A DNA stretch of 11,356 bases from Oscillibacter sp. (GCA_022796315.1 JAAWIL010000055.1:1-11356), one strand, 5' to 3'; positions 1 to 7,149 are shown, numbered from the stretch's first letter. The notes: generated by a model not told the origin, from the letters alone. Program-made: numbers and translations.

Positions 1-94
1 GTCCAGCGCGGTAAGCCGCTCATGCGGCTTGCGGCACTGTTTTACAGTGCCACCATGAAAAGAATCCGAAAGGATTCTTTTCATCTGCGCTGAC
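1..94. other. Three-hairpin structured element with closing helix
   Basis: Three perfect hairpins lie almost end to end: AAGCCGC/GCGGCTT (13-19 with 24-30, loop TCAT), GGCACTGT/ACAGTGCC (33-40 with 44-51, 3-nt loop) and ATGAAAAGAATCC/GGATTCTTTTCAT (55-67 with 72-84, GAAA tetraloop). The outer ends also pair: GTC(C)AGCGC at 1-9 with GCGCTGAC at 87-94, leaving one bulged C. The fold is a closed four-way junction with only 1-3 unpaired bases between arms. It sits upstream of the MerR gene and touches the window edge, so it may extend further left. The third arm could act as a terminator for an upstream gene, but it is AT-rich and lacks a clean T-run. It may be a structured RNA, a mobile repeat or a transposon end. 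I do not recognise the family. Confidence 0.5.
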
Positions 95-100
95 TATAAA
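95..100 (+). promoter_or_regulatory. Possible -10 box for the MerR gene
   Basis: TATAAA at 95-100, within an AT-rich TATAAAAT stretch, lies 58 bases before the MerR start codon and just after the structured element. No convincing -35 box is found 16-19 bases upstream, since that position falls inside the third hairpin arm. The assignment is weak. An activator-dependent or extended promoter is equally possible. Confidence 0.25.
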
Positions 101-157
101 ATCTCGTCAAACGGGTGCGCGGTCCCGGGAGACACCAGGAGAGGGGGCTATGTCCAC

Positions 158-1009
158 ATGGCAGACGGCAAAAACTATTACTCCATCGGCAAGGTCTCCG
201 CTCTTTGCTCCGTTCCCATCAAAACCCTGCGCTATTACGACAAAATCGGCCTCCTGGTGCCGGACTACCGCAAGGACGAAAGCAACTACCGCTACTACAG
301 CCAGGAGCAGATCCTGACCCTGTTCATCATTCGGAAGCTGCGCCTGCTGGGCATCCCCTTGAAGGAGATCCGGGAGATCGTCGTCAGCCGGGACTCCGCC
401 GCCATGGGCAAGTGCATCCAGGAGCGTCTCCAGGGCATCCACCAGGCCATTGCGGAGCTGAACGACCAGTACAGCGAGGGTCAGATGCTGCTGGAGCGCC
501 TGAACACCGGCCACAGCCTGCTGGAGAACGGCCATGACCACTGGTCCACCGAGGAGATCCAGGTGGAGGAGATCCCCGTCTCCACGGTGCTCTACACACG
601 GCGCCTGAAGAAGAACTACAAGAACAACGACATCTCCGTGGACCGCTGGTTCGAGCTGTTCCAGATGGTCGCCCGGCAGAAGCTCCGGGTGATGGGCCCC
701 GTGATTCTGACCTACCACAACAACCCCCTGGAGCAGTTCTTCAAAACCGACTGCGACCTGGAGATCAGCATCCAGGTCAACGAGGCCCGCAATCAGACGG
801 AGTTCAAGCAGTTCGGCGGCTTCCGGGCGGTGACGGCCCTGCACATCGGCCGCAACGACGAGATCATCCAGACCCACGTCAAGGCCATCCAGTGGCTGAA
901 CCAGCAGGGCTACAGCGTCTCCGGCCCCATCTCCGAGGAGTACATCGTCTCCCCCGTGGACATCAACAACGAGGAGGACCACATCACAAAAATCATCATT
1001 CCCATCTAA
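158..1009 (+). CDS. MerR-family transcriptional regulator with GyrI-like effector-binding domain
   Basis: A cytoplasmic one-component regulator of 283 residues. Residues 8-77 form the MerR winged helix-turn-helix: SIGKVSALC, then the family hallmark TLRYYDKIGLL at 23-33, and YRYYSQEQ at 44-51. A helical dimerisation segment covers about 80-125. Residues 136-283 look like the GyrI-like/AraC effector-binding domain of BmrR- and BltR-type multidrug sensors, which bind bulky hydrophobic or cationic ligands. Length fits that class (about 270-280). The ATG at 158 is preceded by AGGAGAGGGGG at 137-147; an ATG at 150 is in a different frame. MerR activators typically remodel promoters with 19-20 bp spacers, often those of nearby efflux genes. 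The ABC exporter starting at 7073 is a candidate target, but it is 6 kb away and no matching operator was identified. The ligand is unknown. Confidence 0.9.
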   Translation: MADGKNYYSIGKVSALCSVPIKTLRYYDKIGLLVPDYRKDESNYRYYSQEQILTLFIIRKLRLLGIPLKEIREIVVSRDSAAMGKCIQERLQGIHQAIAELNDQYSEGQMLLERLNTGHSLLENGHDHWSTEEIQVEEIPVSTVLYTRRLKKNYKNNDISVDRWFELFQMVARQKLRVMGPVILTYHNNPLEQFFKTDCDLEISIQVNEARNQTEFKQFGGFRAVTALHIGRNDEIIQTHVKAIQWLNQQGYSVSGPISEEYIVSPVDINNEEDHITKIIIPI

Positions 1010-1028
1010 CGTTTCGTAGAAAATTCAG

Positions 1029-1070
1029 AAACGCGTGCCGCGGAATTTCTTCCGCGGCACGCGTTTTTTT
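1029..1070 (+). terminator. Rho-independent terminator of the MerR gene
   Basis: A perfect 17-bp GC-rich stem (1029-1045 with 1050-1066, loop TTTC) is followed by a T-run at 1064-1070, 20 bases after the MerR stop codon. It lies between two convergent genes. Read on the minus strand, the stem is followed only by TTTCTGAATTTTC, so it would also end the SLH transcript but less canonically. Confidence 0.92.
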
Positions 1071-1091
1071 GCTTTTCCCGCCGGGAGGGAC

Positions 1092-3125
1092 TCACCCTCT
1101 GTGGCGCACCTCGATGACGCGGATCACACCGTCGTCACTGGTGGCGTAGAGATCGGCGATCTGCGTATACTTCTGGGCCTGCTCCAGGGTGATCCAGGTG
1201 CTGTTGTCCTTGTTGTAGCACAGGACGCTGGAGGGCACCGTGTAGCTCCGTCCGGCCACCAGCACGGAGCTGGTTCCGGTCCAGGCGCTGTTGGACACGT
1301 TCAGCAGCGGCGTCAGCTTCTTCACGCCGGTGATTGTCGTATTCCCGTCGCGGTCCTTCTTCAGGTTCGCTGTCACATAGTCGCCGGGCTTGACGCCATA
1401 TTTGATCTTCGTGGTGGGCGTCCGCTGGCCGTTGCCGTACTCAATGCCCCATCGATCCTCATGGACCTTTTCGGTCCACTCCTCATAGTCCGGGTCTTCT
1501 TCGTCTTTGCCGTTCGTCATTGTGACCTCAGCGCTGCTGCTCTCCGCAAAGACCCGGCCATAGACCACCGTACTGCTCATGCTGCTCTTGAGGACCACCA
1601 GGTCGATCTCCCCGGCCCAGTTGGCCCGGGCATAGGCGATCTGGCCGCTGCGGATGACGCCGTTGGTGAGGCTGTTGAGACTGGTCAGGACGCCCTCCTG
1701 GTAGATCATCACGTTCTCCGCCAGATTCCGGCTGCCCAGCTTCCGGGTGCTCACATTCAGGTCGCCGGACTGTCCGCCGGTGGCCACGCTCAGGGAGAGC
1801 TTGTTCATCTCCGAGGAGGCGATGCGGACCACCTGCTCCCGGTACTGATCCCCCGCCGAGGCCTCCAGGGGAATCACGCCGCCGGCGCAAAGCATCTGTA
1901 CCTCGCCGCTCTCGGACACCACGCCCAGCGCGTTGCCTCTGGCCTCGGCGCTGCCGCCGGCCTTCACCGCGCCGGCCACCTGGCCGTCCGCCGTCAGCAG
2001 CAGGGTGATCTGGTCGCCGGGCTTGAAGGCGGACAGCGTATCCACCGCCGAGGGCAGAACGCTGAACCGGGTGCCCCCCAGAACCGTGATGTTTTTGGGC
2101 TCGCTGGGGCTGGGATCGCAGGACTCGTAGTACACCGTCACCCGGGTATCGCAGACGCGGATGGAGTTGGTGGCCGGGTTGTAGGAGGCCACGTCGTGCT
2201 TCCGCAGGTCGTTGATGGTGGCGGGACTGCCATTCTTATAGATGGTGTAATTGTTGTTGCCCGCCAGGTCCCCGAAGCCGTCCGCGGCCTTATCCGCGTA
2301 CAGCACAATGGCAGAGGAGGCCGTGCCCGCGTTGCCGCCGGTGAGGGCCAGGAAGGTCATGGCCTTGCCGTTCAGCTCCACCACGTGACCCCGGGCGCCA
2401 ATCAGGCCCGTGGAGGACGCGGGGTGGGCCATGGTGTAGGTCTTGCCGGTGGTGCGCATCTCTCCGGTGCTGCCGTCCACGGACAGCAGCTCCGTCTCCT
2501 CGCTGAGGGTATAGCTGACGCCGCCCTCTCCCTGACTCTCCGTCCGCAGGAGGTTGGCGAAGAGCCGGGCCGCCTGGCCTCTGGTCAGCGGACTCCGGGG
2601 GTCCAGGCTCAGGTTGTCCGTCAGGCCGATGAGGGCCGCTGTGGCCATATAGCTGTCGGGCCACACGCCGCCGATGTTCTCATCCTTGCAGCCCAGCAGA
2701 CGCAGCAGGATCGTCACCGCCTGCCCGGCGGTCACCAGCTCCTCGGGGTGGAACTTGCCGTCGGCGTAGCCGGCAATGATCTTCAGCCCCTTGGAGGCCA
2801 GATTGATGTAGCCCGCCGCCCAATAGGAGGGCTTCACATCCGGAAAAACGGTGGTGGTGCTGTACAGGCCCAGGGTGTTCTCCGTACCGGTGGCGTAGAC
2901 CGCCATCTTGCAGAACTGGCCCCGGGTCAGGTGCGCGTTGGGGCGGAAGGTTCCGTCGCCATAGCCGTCCAGAACCCCCATCAGACGGAGGGACTCCGCC
3001 GCCAGGGCCACCCGCTGGTCCGTGACGTCGGAAAAGCCCTGGATGGTGGACGCCCCCGCAGGGATCGCCAGCGCCGTGACGGTCATGAGCACCGCCAGCA
3101 GCAAAGAGACCATTCTTTTTTTCAT
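1092..3125 (-). CDS. Exported SLH-domain surface protein
   Basis: A 677-residue secreted protein predicted to bind the cell wall non-covalently. A Sec signal peptide covers residues 1-25 (MKKR, hydrophobic LLLAVLMTVTALA, then cleavage near AGA). Three SLH repeats follow. The first is at about 30-79 (FSDV, GYGDGTFRPNAHLTRGQF). The second is at about 94-145 (FPDV, YWAAGYIN, GYADGKFHPEELVTAGQ). The third, at about 154-193, is more degenerate but keeps PLTRGQAARLFANLL. The remaining ~480 residues look beta-rich, with recurring modules such as FKPGDQITLLLTADGQ near 367-382 and VKPGDYVTANL near 578-588; no enzyme motif was seen. An ATG at 3164 would place 13 residues before MKKR, but the ATG at 3125 has a perfect AGGAGGAGG site just upstream and begins the signal peptide. 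It lies downstream of the ABC exporter genes in the same orientation. Confidence 0.9.
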   Translation of the reverse strand: MKKRMVSLLLAVLMTVTALAIPAGASTIQGFSDVTDQRVALAAESLRLMGVLDGYGDGTFRPNAHLTRGQFCKMAVYATGTENTLGLYSTTTVFPDVKPSYWAAGYINLASKGLKIIAGYADGKFHPEELVTAGQAVTILLRLLGCKDENIGGVWPDSYMATAALIGLTDNLSLDPRSPLTRGQAARLFANLLRTESQGEGGVSYTLSEETELLSVDGSTGEMRTTGKTYTMAHPASSTGLIGARGHVVELNGKAMTFLALTGGNAGTASSAIVLYADKAADGFGDLAGNNNYTIYKNGSPATINDLRKHDVASYNPATNSIRVCDTRVTVYYESCDPSPSEPKNITVLGGTRFSVLPSAVDTLSAFKPGDQITLLLTADGQVAGAVKAGGSAEARGNALGVVSESGEVQMLCAGGVIPLEASAGDQYREQVVRIASSEMNKLSLSVATGGQSGDLNVSTRKLGSRNLAENVMIYQEGVLTSLNSLTNGVIRSGQIAYARANWAGEIDLVVLKSSMSSTVVYGRVFAESSSAEVTMTNGKDEEDPDYEEWTEKVHEDRWGIEYGNGQRTPTTKIKYGVKPGDYVTANLKKDRDGNTTITGVKKLTPLLNVSNSAWTGTSSVLVAGRSYTVPSSVLCYNKDNSTWITLEQAQKYTQIADLYATSDDGVIRVIEVRHRG

Positions 3126-3129
3126 AGTT

Positions 3130-3138
3130 CCTCCTCCT
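3130..3138 (-). promoter_or_regulatory. Strong ribosome binding site fixing the SLH gene start
   Basis: AGGAGGAGG on the minus strand ends five bases before the ATG at 3125. It supports MKKRMVSLL as the true N terminus over the upstream in-frame ATG at 3164. A palindrome (3139-3155) directly abuts this site. Confidence 0.85.
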
Positions 3139-3227
3139 GGCCTTTTGAAAAGGCCGGTGAACACAGTTCACTCGCTGCGCGGCCTGGGGATCGGCCAAGT
3201 CTCTGCGACGGCAGCGCAGTCTGTCTA
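3139..3227. repeat. Imperfect direct repeat, copy 1
   Basis: This 89-bp block is about 80% identical, by hand alignment, to 3267-3355. It opens with the palindrome GGCCTTTTGAAAAGGCC (3139-3155), contains CTCGCTGCGCGGC in the middle, and ends with a small CTGCG/CGCAG stem (3203-3207 with 3215-3219). It overlaps the leader of the SLH gene. The short spurious reading frame through it has no protein-like support. Confidence 0.8.
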
Positions 3228-3234
3228 ATACCGG

Positions 3235-3259
3235 GTCAGAGGGGCCCCGCCCCTCTGAC
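3235..3259. repeat. 10-bp GC-rich inverted repeat between repeat copies
   Basis: GTCAGAGGGG at 3235-3244 pairs perfectly with CCCCTCTGAC at 3250-3259, leaving the loop CCCCG. No T-run follows on either strand, so it is not a canonical intrinsic terminator. It sits in the 39-bp spacer between the two direct repeats and may be part of the same repetitive unit. On the minus-strand transcript it would fold between the ABC permease and SLH genes and could influence read-through or mRNA processing. Confidence 0.7.
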
Positions 3260-3266
3260 TCCCTGC

Positions 3267-3355
3267 GGCCTTTTGAAAAAGGCCGGCGAAAACCTTTTGC
3301 TCGCTATGCGGCTGGGAGATTGACCAAGCCTCTGCGGCGGCAACGCAGTTTCCTA
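3267..3355. repeat. Imperfect direct repeat, copy 2
   Basis: This is the second 89-bp copy of the block at 3139-3227, offset by 128 bp. It opens with GGCCTTTTGAAAAAGGCC (3267-3284) and keeps the CTGCG/CGCAG mini-stem (3332-3336 with 3344-3348). Its last three bases, CTA at 3353-3355, are the complement of the TAG stop codon of the ABC permease, so the repeat abuts and supplies the end of that gene. The look is that of a non-coding interspersed repeat; a whole-genome copy count would decide. Confidence 0.8.
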
Positions 3356-4624
3356 TTCTGCCCGCAGGGCCTCCACCGGCTGGAGCTTGGAGGCCTTGGC
3401 GGCGGGGTAGATTCCGAACACCACGCCAAGGGCCACCGACAGGCTGAAGGCGCCCAGGGTGATCCAGGCCGCGGGGTAGATCGTCATCTGGAACAGCAGC
3501 TGTCCCGCCACCCGGCTGCCCAGGGCCCCAAGCAGGATGCCAATGATGCCGCCGATGCCGCAGAGCATGGCCGCCTCAATGAGGAACTGGGTGACAATGC
3601 TGCTGCGCTGAGCGCCGATGGCCCGGCGGATGCCGATCTCCCGGGTGCGCTCCGTGACGGTGACCAGCATGATGTTCATAATGCCGATGCCGCCTACCAG
3701 CAGGCTGATGGCCGCGATGCCGCCCAGCACCAGGGAGATCATGCCCATCTGCTCGTTCATGGACTGCTGCCACTGGTTGTCCGAGTCCACCCAGAAGCCG
3801 CCGCTTCCCTCGTCCACAAGGCCCTTCAAAAAGCCCTGAATCCGGATGGTGGCCTCCTCCACGGAGGGGCCGTCCTTGGCCTTGACGATGAAATTCTCCA
3901 TGTTGTCACCCCCCAGGACCCGGCGGGCCGTGTAGGGCAGGATGATGATGTTGTCAATGGTGCTGCCCTGGGCGTCGGTCCCGGTGAGGCGGGGGGCGTA
4001 GACGCCCACCACGTCAAACTTCTGCCCGTTGAGCTGGAGGGTCTTCCCCACCGGGTTCGCCGCGCCGAAGAAGGCCTCCGCCGCCTGGGATCCCATGACA
4101 CAGACCTGGTTATACCGCTCAATGTCCAGCTCACTGAGATCTCTGCCCCTGGCAATGACCAGATTGTTGCAGATGCTGTATTGGTCGCTGGCGTACCACA
4201 GGCGGGGAGGACGCTGTCCGGTCATCTGGCCCGTGGTCTCGTCCCAGCCCCACTCGAAGTTGTCGGAGTTCTTGGTGCCGTAGACCACCGTAGCGTTAGC
4301 GTAAGCCTCCGGCGTCACGCCCACCACATAGTCCGTGAGGCTCTTGCAGTAGTCGTAGAGGTCCGGGAAGTAGTCCTTGCCCATGTTCACCCAGTTGCCG
4401 TTCTCGTCCTCCATGTACACGTAGCTGTAGATGTTCACATTGATCTTATTGCTGCCCATGGCGGCATACTGCTCCATGGTCTTGCTGGCGTAGCCCTGCA
4501 TGGTGGACACAATGGTCATCACGGCGGCAATGCCGATGATGACGCCAAGCATGGTCAGGATCGACCGGCCCTTCTTGCCCCAGATGGACTTCCACGCCAT
4601 CTTGAACGCCTGAATCACATTCAC
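3353..4624 (-). CDS. MacB/YknZ-like ABC transporter permease
   Basis: This 423-residue membrane subunit belongs to the FtsX/MacB mechanotransmission class. It has one N-terminal membrane helix (about 20-42, SILTMLGVIIGIAAVMTIV), a large extracytoplasmic MacB_PCD-type domain (about 43-290), and three C-terminal helices (about 295-320, 345-368, 385-407). Conserved cytoplasmic segments are RTREIGIRRAIGA near 326-338 and GIYPAAKASKLQPVEALR near 404-421. I choose GTG at 4622-4624, which overlaps the ATPase stop by three bases (GTGA context) and has AGGAGG ten bases upstream. A longer reading from 4684 would add 20 unconserved residues. Family members use ATP hydrolysis to drive conformational changes that expel peptides, macrolides or lipoproteins; the substrate here is unknown. 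The ATPase (4621-5322) and adaptor (5334-7073) complete the tripartite set. Confidence 0.93.
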   Translation of the reverse strand: MNVIQAFKMAWKSIWGKKGRSILTMLGVIIGIAAVMTIVSTMQGYASKTMEQYAAMGSNKINVNIYSYVYMEDENGNWVNMGKDYFPDLYDYCKSLTDYVVGVTPEAYANATVVYGTKNSDNFEWGWDETTGQMTGQRPPRLWYASDQYSICNNLVIARGRDLSELDIERYNQVCVMGSQAAEAFFGAANPVGKTLQLNGQKFDVVGVYAPRLTGTDAQGSTIDNIIILPYTARRVLGGDNMENFIVKAKDGPSVEEATIRIQGFLKGLVDEGSGGFWVDSDNQWQQSMNEQMGMISLVLGGIAAISLLVGGIGIMNIMLVTVTERTREIGIRRAIGAQRSSIVTQFLIEAAMLCGIGGIIGILLGALGSRVAGQLLFQMTIYPAAWITLGAFSLSVALGVVFGIYPAAKASKLQPVEALRAE

Positions 4625-5322
4625 AGCCAGTCCACCTCCTGCTCCCGGTCCTCTACGATCTTCCCGTCCGTCAGCCGCACGCACCGGCGGGCCGTGGCGG
4701 CGATGCCGTTGTCATGGGTGATGAGGATCACCGTACTGCCCTCCTTATTCAGCTGCTGGAGGAACTTCAGCACCTCCTGGCCCGTGTGGGAGTCCAGGGC
4801 GCCGGTGGGCTCGTCAGCCATGATGATGGGGGGCTTGGTGGCGATGGCCCGTGCAATGGCCACCCGCTGCTGCTGGCCGCCGGACATCTCCGTAGGGCGG
4901 TGCTTCACCCTTCCCGCCAAGCCCACCCGCTCCAGGGCCTCCATGGCCAGGTCATAGCGGTCGTCCGGCCGGATGCCCTGATAGATCAGGGGCAGCTCCA
5001 CGTTCTCCAGCACCGTCAGGCTCTGGATCAGGTTGTACTGCTGGAAGATGAAGCCGATCTGCTTGTTCCGGATCTGGCTGAGCTCCTTGTCCGTCAGCTC
5101 CCGGACGTCGGTGCCGTCCAGGAAGTAGTCCCCTCTTGTGGGGATATCCAGACAGCCCAGCACGTTCATCATGGTGGATTTTCCGGAGCCGGACTGGCCC
5201 ACCACGGCCACGAACTCCCCCCGGTCCACCGTCAGGGACACCCCGTCCAGAGCCCGGACCTCGCTCTCCAGGCCCTCTCCGTAGATCTTATAGACGTCCC
5301 GCAATTCTACCAAATGTGCCAT
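4621..5322 (-). CDS. MacB/LolD/YknY-type ABC transporter ATPase
   Basis: A complete 233-residue cytoplasmic nucleotide-binding subunit. Walker A is GQSGSGKST (42-50), the Q-loop lies in FIFQQYNL (91-98), the signature is MSGGQQQR (146-153), Walker B is IIMADEP (166-172), the D-loop is GALDS (174-178) and the switch His is 203 in ITHD. All catalytic elements are intact. Length and motifs place it in the MacB/LolD/FtsE class that pairs with a single-span-plus-three permease. The ATG at 5320-5322 has GAGGA upstream and lies 11 bases after the adaptor stop. Its stop overlaps the permease start. The tight spacing indicates one transcript and a stoichiometric complex. It powers export by the permease encoded at 3353-4624. 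Confidence 0.96.
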   Translation of the reverse strand: MAHLVELRDVYKIYGEGLESEVRALDGVSLTVDRGEFVAVVGQSGSGKSTMMNVLGCLDIPTRGDYFLDGTDVRELTDKELSQIRNKQIGFIFQQYNLIQSLTVLENVELPLIYQGIRPDDRYDLAMEALERVGLAGRVKHRPTEMSGGQQQRVAIARAIATKPPIIMADEPTGALDSHTGQEVLKFLQQLNKEGSTVILITHDNGIAATARRCVRLTDGKIVEDREQEVDWL

Positions 5323-5333
5323 AGCGACCGTCC

Positions 5334-7073
5334 TCAGCCGAAGGCGACACCGGCGACACCCATGCCGCCCATGCCGTCATACATGGACTGCACCTGGGTA
5401 AAGACCTCGGTTCCCTCTTCCACGCCGGAGCGGATCTCCACATTGTAGTTGTCGGAGATGCCGATCTCCACCGGCACGGCCCAGTAGCCCTCGGGAATCA
5501 TCTCGTCCGCCATAACGTTCTCCACGGCGTTGTCCGGCCTGTCACCGGCGACATAGACCACGGTCAATGTCTCTCCCTCCTCCGTGGACACCGTGCGCAC
5601 ACACTGGAGGGGCAGCACCAGGCAGTTGTCGTTCTGGCTGGCGGTGAGCTTGAAGCTGATGTAGCTGTTCACCTGCACGTTCCCCTCCATGTTGTCCACG
5701 GAAATGGTAACGGGATAGGTGGCCACGCCGTTATTGATGGTAGAGGACATACTCACCGTCTCCACCGTGCCGAAGAGACCCGTGGTCTCCCACTGCTCCA
5801 GCTCCACCGGCATGCCCGGCTTGATGTAGCTGATGTTCCGCTCGTCCACGTTGGCGGTCACCAGAATGGTAGAGGTATCGGAGATGGTGACGATGGCGGT
5901 TCCGGCGTTCACCTCGTCGCCGGGCTTGATGGTCAGGCCGATGACCATGCCGTCAATGGGGGCTACGGCATTGCAGTTGGCCAGATTCTTCTCGGCGGTC
6001 TCCAGCTCCTCCCGGGCCGCCTCCAGGTTCTGCTGAATGGTAAAGATCTCGCTCTCGCTGTCCTCGCCGTCAATGCGTACCAGCACCTGCCCGGCGCTGA
6101 CCTGGAGATAGTCCACCAGGCTGCTGGAGAGCACGGTGCCGGAGACGGTGGACTTCAGCTCGCCGGTGCGGTAGTACTCCAGCTCTCCCGGCTCGTAGGG
6201 GTAGACCGTCTCGCCGCCCACCGTCACGGTGGCCGAGGCCACCATCTCCGCCGTCAGGGCGCCCTCGTTGTCCACCAGGATATCGGCGGAGAAGAGCTTG
6301 GTGCCCTCCGGGGTGATGCGGCTGACCATGTGGACCGCCTCCACCGTGCCGGAAATGGAGGTCATCAGCACGGGGACGGAGACGTCCACCTTCTGGCCCG
6401 CGTGGAGGTCCCCGGCGTAGGCATAGCTGTAGTACTGGGTCAGGCGCAGGCGGGTGTCGTCGGAGATCTTCGCCACCACATCCCCTTTATTGATGGTATC
6501 GCCGGGATTCAGGTCCACCGTCTCCGTCAGCTTTCCGGGGAAGATCGCCGACAGGTTCAGACCGGCGATGTCCTTCTGGGCGGTGGCCAGCTGCTTCTCA
6601 ATCCCATCCACGTTGCTCCGGGCCTTCTGCACGGCGGACTCCGCCGCGGGGCTGTCGATGGTAAACAGGGGCGTTCCCGCGGTGACCGTCTCACCCTCCG
6701 CCGCCAGCACATCCAGCACGGTGCCGGCGGTAGTCAGGGTAATGGTTTCGCTGCTCTTGGCCCGGGTGACGCCGCTGCCCTCCACAATGGAGGTGATGGA
6801 GCTGTACTGAACCATATCGGTGATCACCTGGCCCTCGCCCTCGCCGCCGCCTTTTCCGAAGATTCGATACAGCACCAGGGCGGCCACGATCAGAATCAGC
6901 AGGAGGATGGTTCTGCGGATGATCCGACGCCGCTTTTTCCGGGGCAAGTCCTTCCACTTCTGCCGCAGGGTGCGCTTTGGCACGGTCTCCGGGGCAGTCT
7001 CCGCCCCGGAAGATCCCTCAGCCGCTTGGGCGGAGGTCTCCAGCAACTCCTCTTGTTCCATGATTTCAGACAT
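5334..7073 (-). CDS. HlyD/MacA-like membrane-fusion adaptor with tandem-duplicated core
   Basis: A 579-residue adaptor for the ABC exporter, anchored by one membrane helix (about 55-72, ILLLILIVAALVLYRIF) after a basic cytoplasmic stretch (KDLPRKKRRRIIRR). Extracytoplasmically the core appears twice. Unit 1 has a lipoyl half (GTVLDVLAAEGETVTAGT, 117-134), a helical stretch (about 141-172), a second lipoyl half (LNPGDTINKGDVVAKI, 188-203) and a barrel (about 205-285). Unit 2 has GTVLSSSLVDYLQVSAG (312-328), a coiled coil (about 338-368), IDGMVIGLTIKPGDEVNAG (373-391) and a barrel (about 400-480). A C-terminal membrane-proximal region and a Gly/Met-rich tail follow. Typical MacA/YknX proteins have 350-420 residues with one such core. 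The ATG at 7071-7073 has AAGGAGAA upstream. It is the first gene of the exporter operon. Confidence 0.92.
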   Translation of the reverse strand: MSEIMEQEELLETSAQAAEGSSGAETAPETVPKRTLRQKWKDLPRKKRRRIIRRTILLLILIVAALVLYRIFGKGGGEGEGQVITDMVQYSSITSIVEGSGVTRAKSSETITLTTAGTVLDVLAAEGETVTAGTPLFTIDSPAAESAVQKARSNVDGIEKQLATAQKDIAGLNLSAIFPGKLTETVDLNPGDTINKGDVVAKISDDTRLRLTQYYSYAYAGDLHAGQKVDVSVPVLMTSISGTVEAVHMVSRITPEGTKLFSADILVDNEGALTAEMVASATVTVGGETVYPYEPGELEYYRTGELKSTVSGTVLSSSLVDYLQVSAGQVLVRIDGEDSESEIFTIQQNLEAAREELETAEKNLANCNAVAPIDGMVIGLTIKPGDEVNAGTAIVTISDTSTILVTANVDERNISYIKPGMPVELEQWETTGLFGTVETVSMSSTINNGVATYPVTISVDNMEGNVQVNSYISFKLTASQNDNCLVLPLQCVRTVSTEEGETLTVVYVAGDRPDNAVENVMADEMIPEGYWAVPVEIGISDNYNVEIRSGVEEGTEVFTQVQSMYDGMGGMGVAGVAFG

Positions 7074-7149
7074 CTTTATTCTCCTTCACCATCCGGTTTC
7101 CACAAATCAGGGGCGGACACGTATGCCCGGCCCGCCAGCTGTATGATTG

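Noticed and set aside
1..94. tRNA or integron attC site
   Set aside because: Three arms resemble a cloverleaf, but the stem and loop sizes do not match D, anticodon or T arms, there is no CCA end, and no attC core boxes are seen.
107..982. Minus-strand open frame opposite the MerR gene
   Set aside because: The product is a Val/Leu/Asp-rich reverse-frame sequence. The plus strand encodes a clear MerR HTH with a ribosome site and a terminator.
3126..3164. Upstream ATG (3164) as the start of the SLH protein
   Set aside because: It would put MFTGLFKRPGGGT, translated from the repeat, before a normal signal peptide. AGGAGGAGG is placed for the ATG at 3125.
3235..3284. Intrinsic terminator after the ABC permease
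   Set aside because: The stems are strong, but neither is followed by a U-run on the minus strand. They look more like parts of a repetitive element, so termination is not claimed.
1035..3323. A 762-codon plus-strand open frame opposite the SLH gene
   Set aside because: It is antisense to a gene with a signal peptide, three SLH repeats and a strong ribosome site. Its product is His/Gly/Val-rich low-complexity sequence typical of the reverse frame of GC-rich genes.
3320..4957. Long plus-strand open frame across the ABC permease and part of the ATPase
   Set aside because: It covers two intact, motif-complete genes on the other strand and shows no recognisable domain.
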